From NCBI RefSeq assembly GCF_014851915.1, contig NZ_JACVAP010000001.1, positions 372,001-436,000 on the forward strand: a stretch of DNA of 64,000 nucleotides, in the 5' to 3' direction. This stretch comes from Xanthomonas sp. XNM01 (lineage in GTDB: Bacteria > Pseudomonadota > Gammaproteobacteria > Xanthomonadales > Xanthomonadaceae). Both the position numbers and the translations under genes were made by a program. This document shows, one piece after another, positions 50,793 through 60,934 of this stretch (position 1 is the first letter of the stretch; every line of letters begins with the position of its first letter). Below the pieces are notes generated by a model, which saw only the letters and a program-made list of their open reading frames with translations, did no database searches and was not told where the DNA came from.

Positions 50793-51467
50793 TCAACCGT
50801 GCAGGCGCGGCGCCAGGACCTGGGCGCTGACCGCGACGAAATGGCACACGCTGCCGCCGATCACGAACAGGTGCCAGATCGCGTGCGAGTAGCGGATCGA
50901 CTCGCGGTGGTAGAAGAACGTGCCCAGCGTGTAGAAGATGCCGCCGGAGAACAGCCAGCCCAGGGTCCAGCCGTCGAGCGAATCCAGCATCGGCTCCAGC
51001 GCGACGATCACCAGCCAGCCCATCGCGATGTAGATCGCGGTCGACAGGCGCGGGAAGCGGCCGGTGTAGAACAGTTTGAAGATCACCCCGGCTACCGCCA
51101 GGGTCCAGATCGCCGCGAACAGTCCCCAGCCCCAAGGGCCGCGCAGGCCGATCAGGGTGAACGGCGTGTAGGTGCCGGCGATCAGCAGGTAGATCGCGCA
51201 GTGGTCGAAGACCTTGAGCCGGCCCTTGGCGACCGGATGCTGGATCGCGTGGTACAGGGTCGAGGCGGTGTACAGCAGCAGCAGGGCCACGCCGAACACG
51301 ATGGCGCCCGCCAGCTGCCAGCCATCGCCGTAGATCGCGGCGAGCGTGATGAGCACCGCGCCGCCGCCGAGCGCGGCCGCCGCGCCGAGCCCATGGGTCA
51401 GTGCGTTGGCGATCTCGTCACGGATGTGGTGCGCGACGTTGTCCGCGGGGGTCGGTCCGGCCTGCAT
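50793..51467 (-). CDS. Hemolysin III / TrhA family membrane protein
   Basis: 224 aa with seven predicted membrane helices. PAQR/hemolysin III family: DEIANALTHGLG, STLYHAIQHP, FDHCAIYLLIAGTYTPF, WLFSGGIFYTLGTFFY and SHAIWHLFVIGGSVCHF contain the conserved Ser, His and Asp metal-site residues. The E. coli homologue TrhA affects membrane energetics; a true haemolytic role is unlikely. The in-frame ATG 36 nt upstream is less likely than 51467. Confidence 0.9.
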   Translation of the reverse strand: MQAGPTPADNVAHHIRDEIANALTHGLGAAAALGGGAVLITLAAIYGDGWQLAGAIVFGVALLLLYTASTLYHAIQHPVAKGRLKVFDHCAIYLLIAGTYTPFTLIGLRGPWGWGLFAAIWTLAVAGVIFKLFYTGRFPRLSTAIYIAMGWLVIVALEPMLDSLDGWTLGWLFSGGIFYTLGTFFYHRESIRYSHAIWHLFVIGGSVCHFVAVSAQVLAPRLHG

Positions 51468-51560
51468 GCCGGGCACGTTACTGCAAGCTGGGCGCATTCG
51501 CATCCATACGGCGTCGGTGCATTCAGGATGGCGCCGGTCGTGGGACAGGCGCCGTCCCGA

Positions 51561-53165
<1,605 letters not shown>

Positions 53166-53256
53166 GGGGGAGCTGCGCCGCGCGGCGCTGTTGGCAGATG
53201 GAGGCCGCGAAGTATACCGGGAGCGGCCGGGATGGCCGGCCGCGCCCGGTGCGGCG

Positions 53257-54639
53257 TCAGTTCTGCAGCCAGGGGTGCGCGCGGGCACGTAGCCGTGCCA
53301 GCGACAGCCACCACGGAAGCACCGCGAGCAGGCCGCCGGCCAGCCAGGCGGTCAGCAGCCAGGCGGGCGGCGTTCCGCGGACGGTCGGCAGCATGCTGGC
53401 GAATATGGACAGGGTGACGGCGATCATCGTCGTCACCAGCAGCGGGCGCAGCCGTGGCGCGCTGACGCTCAGCAGCGCGCAGCCGCCGATCAGGAGCAGG
53501 CTGCACAGGCTGGTGGTCAGCAGCATCGGGTAGTAAGCCGGCGCGGCGCCCACCGCCAGCGCGAATCCCGTCATCACCAGCAGGCCGCCAGCGGCGCGGC
53601 CGAGCAGCTGGCGCAGCAGCACCTGCATCAACGCCGGTGCCGCCGGTGACGGCAGGCCCGGGGTCAGCGCCAGTTCGTGCAGCCCCATCGCCGGGCGGCG
53701 GAACAGCGTTTCCAGGCGCAGCAGCGGTGCTAGCGCGGTGGCCAGGACCATCACCGGCGCGAACACCAGTCCGATGTGCTGCGCGCCGTTGGTGGCGTCG
53801 TCGTTGCCGTTGCCCAGCAGCAGCCAGAATGCGGCCACCGCGACGGTTGGTCCGTGCGTCGCCAGCAGGCTGCGCGGTGAGGCCAGTCCGAAGCCGGGGC
53901 CGAGCGCGACCGCCAGCGCCCGCATCGGCGCAGCGGTGAGACCGCTGAGGTTCTGCTTTCCGCCGAACAGCGGCATGCCGGTCGAGGTTCCGCCGGGGGG
54001 CGTGGCGAGGCTGCCCAGCGACTGGCCGACTGTCAGGGCCAGCGGCGTCGACCAGGGGCCGGCGGGGGCGCCACGGCGCAGCGCCATCCACCAGAAGAAC
54101 GCGCTGAGCGCGACCACGACGATGCCGGCGGCGGCCATGCCCGGCGGCGTGACCAGCTTGTCGGCAAGCTGCCAGACCGGGGCCGGCAGCCAGCGCAGCA
54201 CGGCGCTCAACACGATCGACGGCCAGATGAGCCAGGGCGGCATGCTGACCCAGAACAGCCCAAGCGCCGTCGCCAGCCACAGCACCGCCAGGGTCTGCGG
54301 CAGCGCGCTGCCGAGACTGGTGTGGACCAACGTCGGCGCTGCGACCGTCAACAGCAGGGTGCCGAGCGCCAGCATCGTCATCTGCCGGCCGAGGCCGGGC
54401 AGGCGCAACTGGCGCGCCTGCCACAGCAGCGCGGCGAGGCGGCCGGTGCCGAGCAGCGACCAGAGCAGGGTGCAGATCGCGGCCACGGCCAGTCCGAGCG
54501 TGATCGGTGTCGACGGGTCGGCCGGTCCGATGCCTGCGATCACGAACGGAACGCTGCCGAACGTGCCGACCAGCAACAGGACATTGGTCCAGCCGCCGCA
54601 CTGCAGCGGCAGTCGAAGAAGCGCAGGCAGGCGGATCAT
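53257..54639 (-). CDS. ABC transporter membrane protein (GntR-ABC operon)
   Basis: 460 aa, strongly hydrophobic, about ten to twelve predicted membrane helices, no recognisable domain beyond ABC-2-like character. It begins by overlapping the ATPase stop (ATGA), so it is almost certainly the permease partner. Substrate unknown. Similar GntR(YtrA)-ATPase-membrane protein operons are often cell-envelope stress or bacteriocin-type exporters, but nothing in the sequence confirms that. Confidence 0.8.
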   Translation of the reverse strand: MIRLPALLRLPLQCGGWTNVLLLVGTFGSVPFVIAGIGPADPSTPITLGLAVAAICTLLWSLLGTGRLAALLWQARQLRLPGLGRQMTMLALGTLLLTVAAPTLVHTSLGSALPQTLAVLWLATALGLFWVSMPPWLIWPSIVLSAVLRWLPAPVWQLADKLVTPPGMAAAGIVVVALSAFFWWMALRRGAPAGPWSTPLALTVGQSLGSLATPPGGTSTGMPLFGGKQNLSGLTAAPMRALAVALGPGFGLASPRSLLATHGPTVAVAAFWLLLGNGNDDATNGAQHIGLVFAPVMVLATALAPLLRLETLFRRPAMGLHELALTPGLPSPAAPALMQVLLRQLLGRAAGGLLVMTGFALAVGAAPAYYPMLLTTSLCSLLLIGGCALLSVSAPRLRPLLVTTMIAVTLSIFASMLPTVRGTPPAWLLTAWLAGGLLAVLPWWLSLARLRARAHPWLQN

Positions 54640-55544
54640 CCGGCCACCTCCACGAACAGGTCCTCCAGGCCCAGCCGGTCGACGCGCACGCCTTCGACCT
54701 GCAGCAGCGACTGCCAGCCGTCGGCGCCGGCGATGACCAGGCCGATCGCACCGTCGCCGAGCTCGCGCCGCGACAGCTCGCCCGGCAGGCGTGCCGGCAG
54801 GCGCGACGCGGCATCGGCGGGTATCTGCACCCGGACCACGCTGTCCTTGACCGTGTCCAGCGCCTGGTCGAGCAAGACCCGGCCGTCATGCAGGAAGGCC
54901 ACGCGCGAGGCGATCCGTTCCAGGTCGCTGACGATGTGGCTGGAGAACAGCACGGTGGTGCCGCTGTCGGCGGCCTGCGAGACGATCTCGCGCAGCAGTT
55001 CGCGGCGAGCGACCGGATCCAGTGCCGAGGCCGGCTCGTCCAGCACCAGCAGGGTTGGCCGCGGCGCGAGCGCACGGACCACCGCCAGGCGCTGCGCCTC
55101 GCCGGGCGAGAGCTTGCCGATGGCGCGGTCGGGCGTCAGCGCGAAGCGCTCGAGCAGGGCCGCGGCATGGGCCGGGTCCCAGTGCGGATACAACTGGGAC
55201 AGGTAATCGAACAGCTGCCCGATCCGCATCCAGCCGAAGGCCTGCGGCTGCTGCGGCACGTAGCCCAGTTGCTGCTTGCGGGCATCGTCCAGTTGCAGCG
55301 CCGGCGCGCCCATCACGCGCGCCTGGCCGGACTGTGGTCGCAGCAGGCCGACCAGGCAGCCGATCAGGCTGCTCTTGCCGGCACCGTTGCGGCCGATCAG
55401 GCCGAGCACCTCGCCGGCGGGCAGGTCCAGGTCCACGCCGCGCAGCACCGCGCGCTGGCCGTAGGCCAGGTGCAGATCCTGCGCCTGCAATGGCATGGCC
55501 TGGCCGGGAAGGGTGGCCGGTGCGGCAAAGGCAATCGCATTCAT
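54636..55544 (-). CDS. ABC transporter ATP-binding protein (GntR-ABC operon)
   Basis: 302 aa. Walker A LIGRNGAGKSS, signature LSPGEAQRLAVVRA (LSPGE replaces the common LSGGQ), Walker B LLVLDEPASALDP, H-loop SSHIVSD. ABC-2 type ATPase with an extra ~80-residue C-terminal domain. It overlaps the GntR gene upstream and the membrane protein downstream by four bases each. Confidence 0.92.
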   Translation of the reverse strand: MNAIAFAAPATLPGQAMPLQAQDLHLAYGQRAVLRGVDLDLPAGEVLGLIGRNGAGKSSLIGCLVGLLRPQSGQARVMGAPALQLDDARKQQLGYVPQQPQAFGWMRIGQLFDYLSQLYPHWDPAHAAALLERFALTPDRAIGKLSPGEAQRLAVVRALAPRPTLLVLDEPASALDPVARRELLREIVSQAADSGTTVLFSSHIVSDLERIASRVAFLHDGRVLLDQALDTVKDSVVRVQIPADAASRLPARLPGELSRRELGDGAIGLVIAGADGWQSLLQVEGVRVDRLGLEDLFVEVAG

Positions 55545-55933
55545 GGGGTCTTCTCCTCGATCAGGTGACGGAGCCGCGCGAGCACACGGTCGGCAGGGAG
55601 CTCAAGTTCGCGGCAATGGCGGGCGGCCTCGCGCAGCACCGGGTCCAGCAGGCCCATGCGGGCATCGACGTCGCCGCCATCCGTGGCGCGGGCGGCTACG
55701 CTCATGCCCCTGCCACGCAGGCGTACCAGCACGCCTTCGGTTTCCAGCTGGCTGTAGGCGCGCGACACCGTCATCGGGTTGATCGCATGGGCGGCGGCCA
55801 CATCGCGGACCGATGGCAGCGCGTCGCCCGGGCGCAGCTGGCCGGCGCTGGTCAGGCGGCGGATCTGCTCGACGATCTGGCGGTAGATCGGGTCGGGCAG
55901 AGTGGGGTCGATGTGCAGCAGGCTTGCATCCAT
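55541..55933 (-). CDS. GntR family (YtrA type) transcriptional regulator
   Basis: 130 aa. N-terminal winged helix (PIYRQIVEQIRRLTSAGQL, LPSVRDVAAAHAINPMTVSRAY, LETEGVLVRLRGRGM) followed by a short ~50-residue helical tail, typical of the YtrA subfamily, which controls adjacent ABC transporters. ATG at 55933 directly follows the palindromic promoter-operator element with no room for a Shine-Dalgarno, which suggests leaderless translation and autorepression. Upstream in-frame ATGs exist but would lie inside the promoter. Confidence 0.9.
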   Translation of the reverse strand: MDASLLHIDPTLPDPIYRQIVEQIRRLTSAGQLRPGDALPSVRDVAAAHAINPMTVSRAYSQLETEGVLVRLRGRGMSVAARATDGGDVDARMGLLDPVLREAARHCRELELPADRVLARLRHLIEEKTP

Positions 55934-55969
55934 GTGTATCAATACATCAATACACTCACCGATTGTCAA
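55934..55969 (-). promoter_or_regulatory. Promoter-operator of the gntR-ABC operon (leaderless)
   Basis: On the minus strand a perfect TTGACA (55969-55964), 17-nt spacer and TGTATT (55946-55941) precede the ATG by only 7 nt, so transcription should start at or next to the A of ATG. An inverted repeat GTGTAT/ATACAC (55934-55955) covers the -10 box and start site and resembles YtrA-type operators. Confidence 0.7.
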
Positions 55970-56344
55970 GCGCGCTGTGTCTGCCGTTGTGCCGCCGGCC
56001 ATGGACGTGGAGACGGAAGGAGCGCGATGCGGATGCGCGCTTGGCGGATCCGCTTCCCGGACGTGCCGCCGCGCACCGGGTCGGGATGCTGGCGATCGTG
56101 CGGGATGGCCGCGCGGGTCACGGGCCCAACCAGGCGGGGGGCGATGTGTTCACCCGCGGTCCCGGCACGCGGGGGCTGATACGACACACCCCGCATCGGC
56201 CGGTGATCGCACGAAGCGATGCGGGTGCGCTCGTCCCGGCACCCCCGGATGAGGAGGCGGTTCCGCGGGCAGGAGGGGGACATCGACCGGGCCGGCGATC
56301 CTTGAGGCAGGTACTCCTGCACTGCGTGGCACGGGTCGCCCGGG
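55970..56344. other. Intergenic region, no gene recognised
   Basis: 375 nt between the gntR promoter and the end of the M23 peptidase gene. GC-rich frames on the plus strand do not resemble any protein; no RNA gene or T-tract terminator was seen. Could hold remnants of a lost gene. Confidence 0.45.
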
Positions 56345-57292
56345 TCAGCGCCCTCGGGCAGGAGCCGGCGAGGTCTCGTCGCGGGCGAACTTCAACTCGC
56401 CCAGCGCGCCGAACATGCGGAACGGAATCGCCTCCAGGCGCATGCCCCGGTTGACCTGCACCACGAAGTGCAGATGCGGCGCGGTGCTGAACCCGGTGTT
56501 GCCCGACAGCGCGATGCGCTGGCCCTGGCGGACCTGCTGGCCGACCCGCACCTGCACGCCGTTGGACTGCAGGTGCGCATACAGGGCCATGCTGCCGTCG
56601 TCGTGCAGGATCCGCACGAAGTTGGCGCGGCCGCCATAGCGCTCGCGGTCGAGGCCGGCCTTGGAAAAGTCGGACTCGACCTGGAGCACGATGCCGCCGC
56701 GCGATGCGAGGATCGGCGTTCCCTCCGGCACCGCGAAATCCACCGCGTAGCGGTTCTGCGCATCGGAGTGGCTGAAGCTGCCGCCGAAACCCTGGTCGAC
56801 GCGGATCCGTGCGTACTCGAACGGCAGCCGGTACTCGAAATCCAGCGGGCGCGCCTCGGGGCTGCCGGGCAGGTTGTCGAGCAGGACGTTGAAGTTGCTC
56901 GCCAGGCGCGGATCGAGCGGATAGATGCGCGCGACCACGCCGCTGCCATTGGCCGGCACCGTGGTCCGCGCCGGCAGCGCCGGCACCGCCTTGACGTTGT
57001 CCGAGCGGCTGAAGGACAGCTGCACCTGGACCGGCCCCGGCATCGTGTTGTCGGCCCAGGCCTCGTAGTGGCTGCCGCGGTCCTGCAGGCGCAGGGTCAC
57101 CGGGTTGGTGGTGCCCCGCTTGTAGGACAGGGTCTCGACCGGCTCGGCGATCTCGCCCGGCGGCGGGCGGTCGCCATAGTGGGTCACGCCCTGCGCGTCG
57201 CGCCAGCGCCACATCCTGGCGGCGTCCGCCTGCAGCGATGGCAGCAGCGCCGCGGCCAGCAGCAGGCAGAGCAGTGCGCGCGATCCGGTCAT
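56345..57292 (-). CDS. M23 family metallopeptidase with N-terminal DUF4124-like domain
   Basis: 315 aa. Signal peptide (ALLCLLLAAALLPSLQADAA), then a DUF4124-type segment (MWRWRDAQGVTHYGDRPPPGE), a beta-rich middle region, and a C-terminal LytM/M23 domain with HSDAQNRYAVDF (HxxxxxxxxD) and HLHFVVQV, the zinc ligands. Probably a periplasmic peptidoglycan hydrolase or a regulator of one. The start overlaps the upstream lipoprotein stop by 4 nt. Confidence 0.9.
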   Translation of the reverse strand: MTGSRALLCLLLAAALLPSLQADAARMWRWRDAQGVTHYGDRPPPGEIAEPVETLSYKRGTTNPVTLRLQDRGSHYEAWADNTMPGPVQVQLSFSRSDNVKAVPALPARTTVPANGSGVVARIYPLDPRLASNFNVLLDNLPGSPEARPLDFEYRLPFEYARIRVDQGFGGSFSHSDAQNRYAVDFAVPEGTPILASRGGIVLQVESDFSKAGLDRERYGGRANFVRILHDDGSMALYAHLQSNGVQVRVGQQVRQGQRIALSGNTGFSTAPHLHFVVQVNRGMRLEAIPFRMFGALGELKFARDETSPAPARGR

Positions 57293-58377
57293 CGGGTACA
57301 GGACGCCGACAGGTCCAGCGCGCGCGCCACGTCGCCGAGGTCGAACGCGGCGACTGCATGGTCGTCATGCAGCGCGAACAGCGCGCCGTGCGGGAAGCGC
57401 GCGGTCGCCGTCGCATGCAGCGCGATGCCGTCGGTGAATCCCACCCGCTGCCCGCTGAAGCTGCCGGCCGGCGCCAGGGTGCGCCGGTCGAACAGCCGGA
57501 ACAGGGTCGGCCGCAGCTGGTCGGCCGCGATCCAGTAGCCGTCGTCGACATCGCACTCCCACAGCGCGACGCCCTCGGCATCGCCCTGGAAGCGGGGCAG
57601 GCTGCGTCCGCGGAAGCGTCCGTCCAGCCCGTATTCGCGCAGCGTCGAACCGACCCGCTGGTCCTCCTCGGCGATCAGCAGACGGCCATGAGCCGGATCG
57701 CCGGCGATCGACTCGACCATCCGCAGCGCGCCGGCGTCGCCGGTATCGCCGAACGCACCGAGGAAGGTGACCTCCACCGCGCCGTCGTCCTCGTCACTGA
57801 TGCGGAAGCGCTTGACCCGCTCGGCCAGCTGCTCGCGTGGCGGCAGGGTGCCGGCGCGGAAGTCGGCCATGAAGCTGTCGGTGACGTAGGCCACCAGCTC
57901 GCCGGGCGCGGTCTCCTCGATCCAGATGCCGTACGGCACCTTCAGTTCCGACGCGCCGAACTGCGCGCGCGGAACGAATCCCGGCAGCTCGAACACCTGG
58001 ACGCGTGGACGGTCGCGCTCGACCACGAACAACAGGTCGCCGAAGACGGCCAGGCCGTTGGGCCGCCTGAACTGCCCGGCGTCCTCGCCCGGCTCCCCGA
58101 ACATGCGCAGGTGCCGGCCGCTGTCGGCGTCGAACACGTGGAGGCGATCGCCGTGCTTGGCGCTGGCCAGCAGCTGCAGGCCGCCGTCCTCGTCCGGCCA
58201 CACCGCGAGCGAGTCGAGTTCCTCTCCGGCGAGCGGATCGGACATCCACGCCTCGTCGATCACCGGCGTATCGGCGTGCAGGGCCGCGGCCGGCGGCGGT
58301 GGCGTCGGACGTGGGCTGCTGCAGGCGGCGACCAGCAGGCAGCAACTGGCGAGAAGGGCGGTGGTGAGCGGGCGCAT
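57289..58377 (-). CDS. Beta-propeller lipoprotein (phytase-like)
   Basis: 362 aa. Lipoprotein signal peptide with lipobox LVAACSS (Cys19). The mature part has repeated blades such as SLAVWPDEDGGLQLLASAKHG, LHVFDADSGRHLRMFG and RPNGLAVFGDLLFVVERDRP, an order resembling beta-propeller phytases (PF02333) or other six-bladed propellers; whether the Ca-binding catalytic residues are present cannot be judged here. Precedes and overlaps the M23 peptidase gene (ATGA). Confidence 0.8.
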   Translation of the reverse strand: MRPLTTALLASCCLLVAACSSPRPTPPPPAAALHADTPVIDEAWMSDPLAGEELDSLAVWPDEDGGLQLLASAKHGDRLHVFDADSGRHLRMFGEPGEDAGQFRRPNGLAVFGDLLFVVERDRPRVQVFELPGFVPRAQFGASELKVPYGIWIEETAPGELVAYVTDSFMADFRAGTLPPREQLAERVKRFRISDEDDGAVEVTFLGAFGDTGDAGALRMVESIAGDPAHGRLLIAEEDQRVGSTLREYGLDGRFRGRSLPRFQGDAEGVALWECDVDDGYWIAADQLRPTLFRLFDRRTLAPAGSFSGQRVGFTDGIALHATATARFPHGALFALHDDHAVAAFDLGDVARALDLSASCTR

Positions 58378-58488
58378 CCGGCCGATTATCCGGAGACGCG
58401 ACGACCGCCGGAAGAGGGAATGGGCTATTCATCTCTCCATCCGAATAAAGCGATTGACAGGCTGCCCGGGCGGTGGCACGCTGCGTCC

Positions 58489-58603
58489 ACCATCGAGACC
58501 GGCGGAGGGACAGGCCCTTTGATGCCGGGGCAGCCCGCGGACGCGCAAGCGACCGCGTAGGTGCCAAATCCTGCGGTGACCTCCGCGTCCGCCGAAAGAT
58601 GGT
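58489..58603 (+). promoter_or_regulatory. SAM-I (S-box) riboswitch controlling metX-metB-hom
   Basis: All strongly conserved S-box pieces are present in order: P1 5' strand ACCATC (58489-58494), GGAGGGACAGGCCCTTTGA (58504-58522) with GCCGGGGCAGCC, then GGTGCCAAATCCTGC (58560-58574), and the P1 3' strand GATGGT (58598-58603). SAM binding should reduce expression of the downstream methionine genes. A TTGACA at 58454-58459 could be the -35 box of its promoter. Confidence 0.92.
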
Positions 58604-58679
58604 TCGTCCCGTGCCTTCCGCACGACGAACGCGAGCTCCGCGAAGGCTCGATGGTTGCCAGATCCTCCCGGACAGCGCC

Positions 58680-59714
58680 ATGAGCCTCGTGAATACAGCC
58701 GCCATTTCCCTCGACGTTACACACGACCAGCAGGCCCCGGACTGTCGGACCACTGCTGATGCGGTCCGCGGCGAACTCCGCGTCTGCCTGCCGCTGCGCC
58801 ACGCCGGCTCCCACGAGGTGCTGCTGCGCTACGAACTGCGCGGGCCGTCTACGGCGCCGGTGGTGTTCGTCGCCGGTGGCATCTCCGCGCACCGGCACGT
58901 GTCGGCCGGTGCCACCTTCGCCGAGCCGGGCTGGGCCAATGCGCTGGTCGCCGACGGACGCACGCTGGACCCTGCGGCGCAGCGGATCCTGGCGTTCGAC
59001 TACGTCGGCGCCGACGGCCGTCTCGATGTGCCGATCGATACCGCCGACCAGGCCGATGCGGTCGCGCTGCTGCTGGACGCGCTGGGCATCGACCAGCTGC
59101 GCGCCTTCGTCGGTTACTCGTATGGCGCGATGGTCGGCCTGCAGTTCGCCGCCCGGCATCCGCAGCGGCTGGCACAGCTGGTGGCGGTCAGCGGCGCGCA
59201 CCGCCCGCATCCGTATGCCTCGGCCTGGCGCGCGTTGCAGCGCCGCGCGGTCGCGCTGGGCCAGCTGCAGTGCGCCGATGCGCAGGGCCTGGCGCTGGCC
59301 CGCCAGTTCGCGATGCTCAGCTACCGCACGCCGGAAGAGTTCGGCGAGCGCTTCGATACCGCGCCGGAGATCGTCAACGGGCGCGTGCGCTGCGCGGCCG
59401 AGGACTATCTGGACGCTGCTGGCGCACAGTACGTCGCCCGCACCCCGCTCACCGCCTACCTGCGCCTGTCGGAATCGATCGACCTGCACCGGGTCGAGCC
59501 GGAGGCGGTGCAGGTGCCGGTCACCGTCGTGGCGGTGGAAGGCGACCGCCTGGTGCCGCTGGGTGATTCGGTGAACCTGGTCGAGGGCCTGGCCGGCCGC
59601 GGCCAGCTGCGCGTGCTGCGCTCGCCGTACGGCCATGACGCCTTCCTGAAAGAAACCGACCGCATCGACCTCATTCTCGCCGCCGTGCTGCGCGGCAACG
59701 GAGCCGCCGCATGA
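58680..59714 (+). CDS. metX: Homoserine O-succinyltransferase/acetyltransferase, MetX type
   Basis: 344 aa. Alpha/beta-hydrolase fold acyltransferase that activates homoserine for methionine synthesis. Nucleophile Ser147 in GYSYGAM, oxyanion segment VFVAGGISAHRHV, catalytic His319 in YGHDAF with an Asp ~30 residues before in VAVEGDRLVPLGD. Xanthomonas-type MetX enzymes are known to use succinyl-CoA, and the partner MetB-like enzyme fits O-succinylhomoserine; acyl choice here is inference. ATG at 58680 lies 76 nt after the riboswitch. The stop overlaps metB as ATGA. Confidence 0.9.
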   Translation: MSLVNTAAISLDVTHDQQAPDCRTTADAVRGELRVCLPLRHAGSHEVLLRYELRGPSTAPVVFVAGGISAHRHVSAGATFAEPGWANALVADGRTLDPAAQRILAFDYVGADGRLDVPIDTADQADAVALLLDALGIDQLRAFVGYSYGAMVGLQFAARHPQRLAQLVAVSGAHRPHPYASAWRALQRRAVALGQLQCADAQGLALARQFAMLSYRTPEEFGERFDTAPEIVNGRVRCAAEDYLDAAGAQYVARTPLTAYLRLSESIDLHRVEPEAVQVPVTVVAVEGDRLVPLGDSVNLVEGLAGRGQLRVLRSPYGHDAFLKETDRIDLILAAVLRGNGAAA

Positions 59715-60934
59715 GCACCACCGAATCCAACGCCGCCCCGGGCGCCTGTCGTCCCGCCACCTCCGCCGTGCGTGCCGGCATCGACCGCGATACCGCGCAT
59801 GGCGCGGTGGTCCCGCCGATCGTGCTGTCGAGCAATTTCAGCTTCGATGGCTTCGGCAACAAGCGGCAGTACGACTACACCCGCAGCGGCAACCCGACCC
59901 GCGACCTGCTCGGCGAGGCGCTGGCGGAACTGGAGGGCGGCGCCGGCGGCGTGGTCACCTCGACCGGCATGGGCGCGATCAACCTGGTGCTCAACGCGCT
60001 GCTGCAGCCGGGCGACCGGCTGGTGGTGCCGCACGACGCCTACGGCGGCAGCTGGCGGCTGTTCAACGCGCTGGCGGCCAAGGGCCATTTCGAACTGATC
60101 ACCGCCGACCTGACCGACCCGCGCTCGCTGGCCGATGCGCTGGGGCAGTCGCCGAAGCTGGTGCTGGTGGAAACCCCGTCCAACCCGCTGCTGCGCATCA
60201 CCGACCTGCGCTTCGTGATCGACGCCGCGCACCGGGCCGGCGCGCTGGTGGTGGTGGACAACACGTTCCTGTCGCCTGCGCTGCAGAAGCCGATCGCGTT
60301 CGGTGCAGACCTGGTGATCCACTCGACCACCAAGTACGTCAACGGCCACAGCGACGTGGTCGGCGGCGCGGTGGTCGCCCGCGACGCGGAGCTTCACCAG
60401 CAGTTGACCTGGTGGGCCAATGCACTGGGCCTGACAGGCTCGCCGTTCGATTCGTTCCTGACCCTGCGCGGGCTGCGCACGCTGGATGCGCGCATCCGCG
60501 TGCATCAGGAGAACGCCACCGCGGTCGCCGCCCTGCTCGACGGCCACGCAGCGGTGGAGAAGGTCTACTTCCCCGGCCTGGCCTCGCATCCGGGCCATGT
60601 CGTCGCCGCACGGCAGCAGAGCGGTTTCGGCGCGATGCTGAGTTTCGAGCTGCGCGGCGGCGAGCCCGCGGTGCGCGCCTTCGTCGATGCACTGCGGTAC
60701 TTCACCCTGGCCGAATCGCTCGGCGGCGTGGAGAGCCTGGTCGCGCACCCGGCGTCGATGACGCATGCGGCGATGACCCCCGAGGCGCGTGCCAAGGCCG
60801 GCATCGGCGATGGCCTGCTGCGGCTGTCGATCGGCATCGAGGCGGGCGAGGACCTGCTGGCCGACCTCCGCAACGCGCTGGCCGCCGCCGAGCAGGCCGC
60901 CAGCGCGGCCGAGCGCAAACGGGTGGATGCGTGA
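59711..60934 (+). CDS. metB: Cystathionine gamma-synthase / O-succinylhomoserine (thiol)-lyase
   Basis: 407 aa. PLP enzyme of the Cys/Met metabolism family; replaces the succinyl group of O-succinylhomoserine with cysteine (or sulfide). PLP-binding Lys208 in HSTTKYVNGHSD, YTRSGNPTR and ETPSNPLLRITDL phosphate/substrate segments, and a C-terminal SLGGVESLVAHPASMTHA motif typical of MetB/MetZ. Whether it acts by transsulfuration or direct sulfhydrylation cannot be told from the sequence. The stop overlaps the hom GTG. Confidence 0.93.
   Translation: MSTTESNAAPGACRPATSAVRAGIDRDTAHGAVVPPIVLSSNFSFDGFGNKRQYDYTRSGNPTRDLLGEALAELEGGAGGVVTSTGMGAINLVLNALLQPGDRLVVPHDAYGGSWRLFNALAAKGHFELITADLTDPRSLADALGQSPKLVLVETPSNPLLRITDLRFVIDAAHRAGALVVVDNTFLSPALQKPIAFGADLVIHSTTKYVNGHSDVVGGAVVARDAELHQQLTWWANALGLTGSPFDSFLTLRGLRTLDARIRVHQENATAVAALLDGHAAVEKVYFPGLASHPGHVVAARQQSGFGAMLSFELRGGEPAVRAFVDALRYFTLAESLGGVESLVAHPASMTHAAMTPEARAKAGIGDGLLRLSIGIEAGEDLLADLRNALAAAEQAASAAERKRVDA

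Noticed and set aside
53257-55933. GntR-ABC operon as a bacteriocin immunity system
   Set aside because: The operon layout fits, but there is no bacteriocin precursor or modification gene nearby and the membrane protein shows no specific motif.
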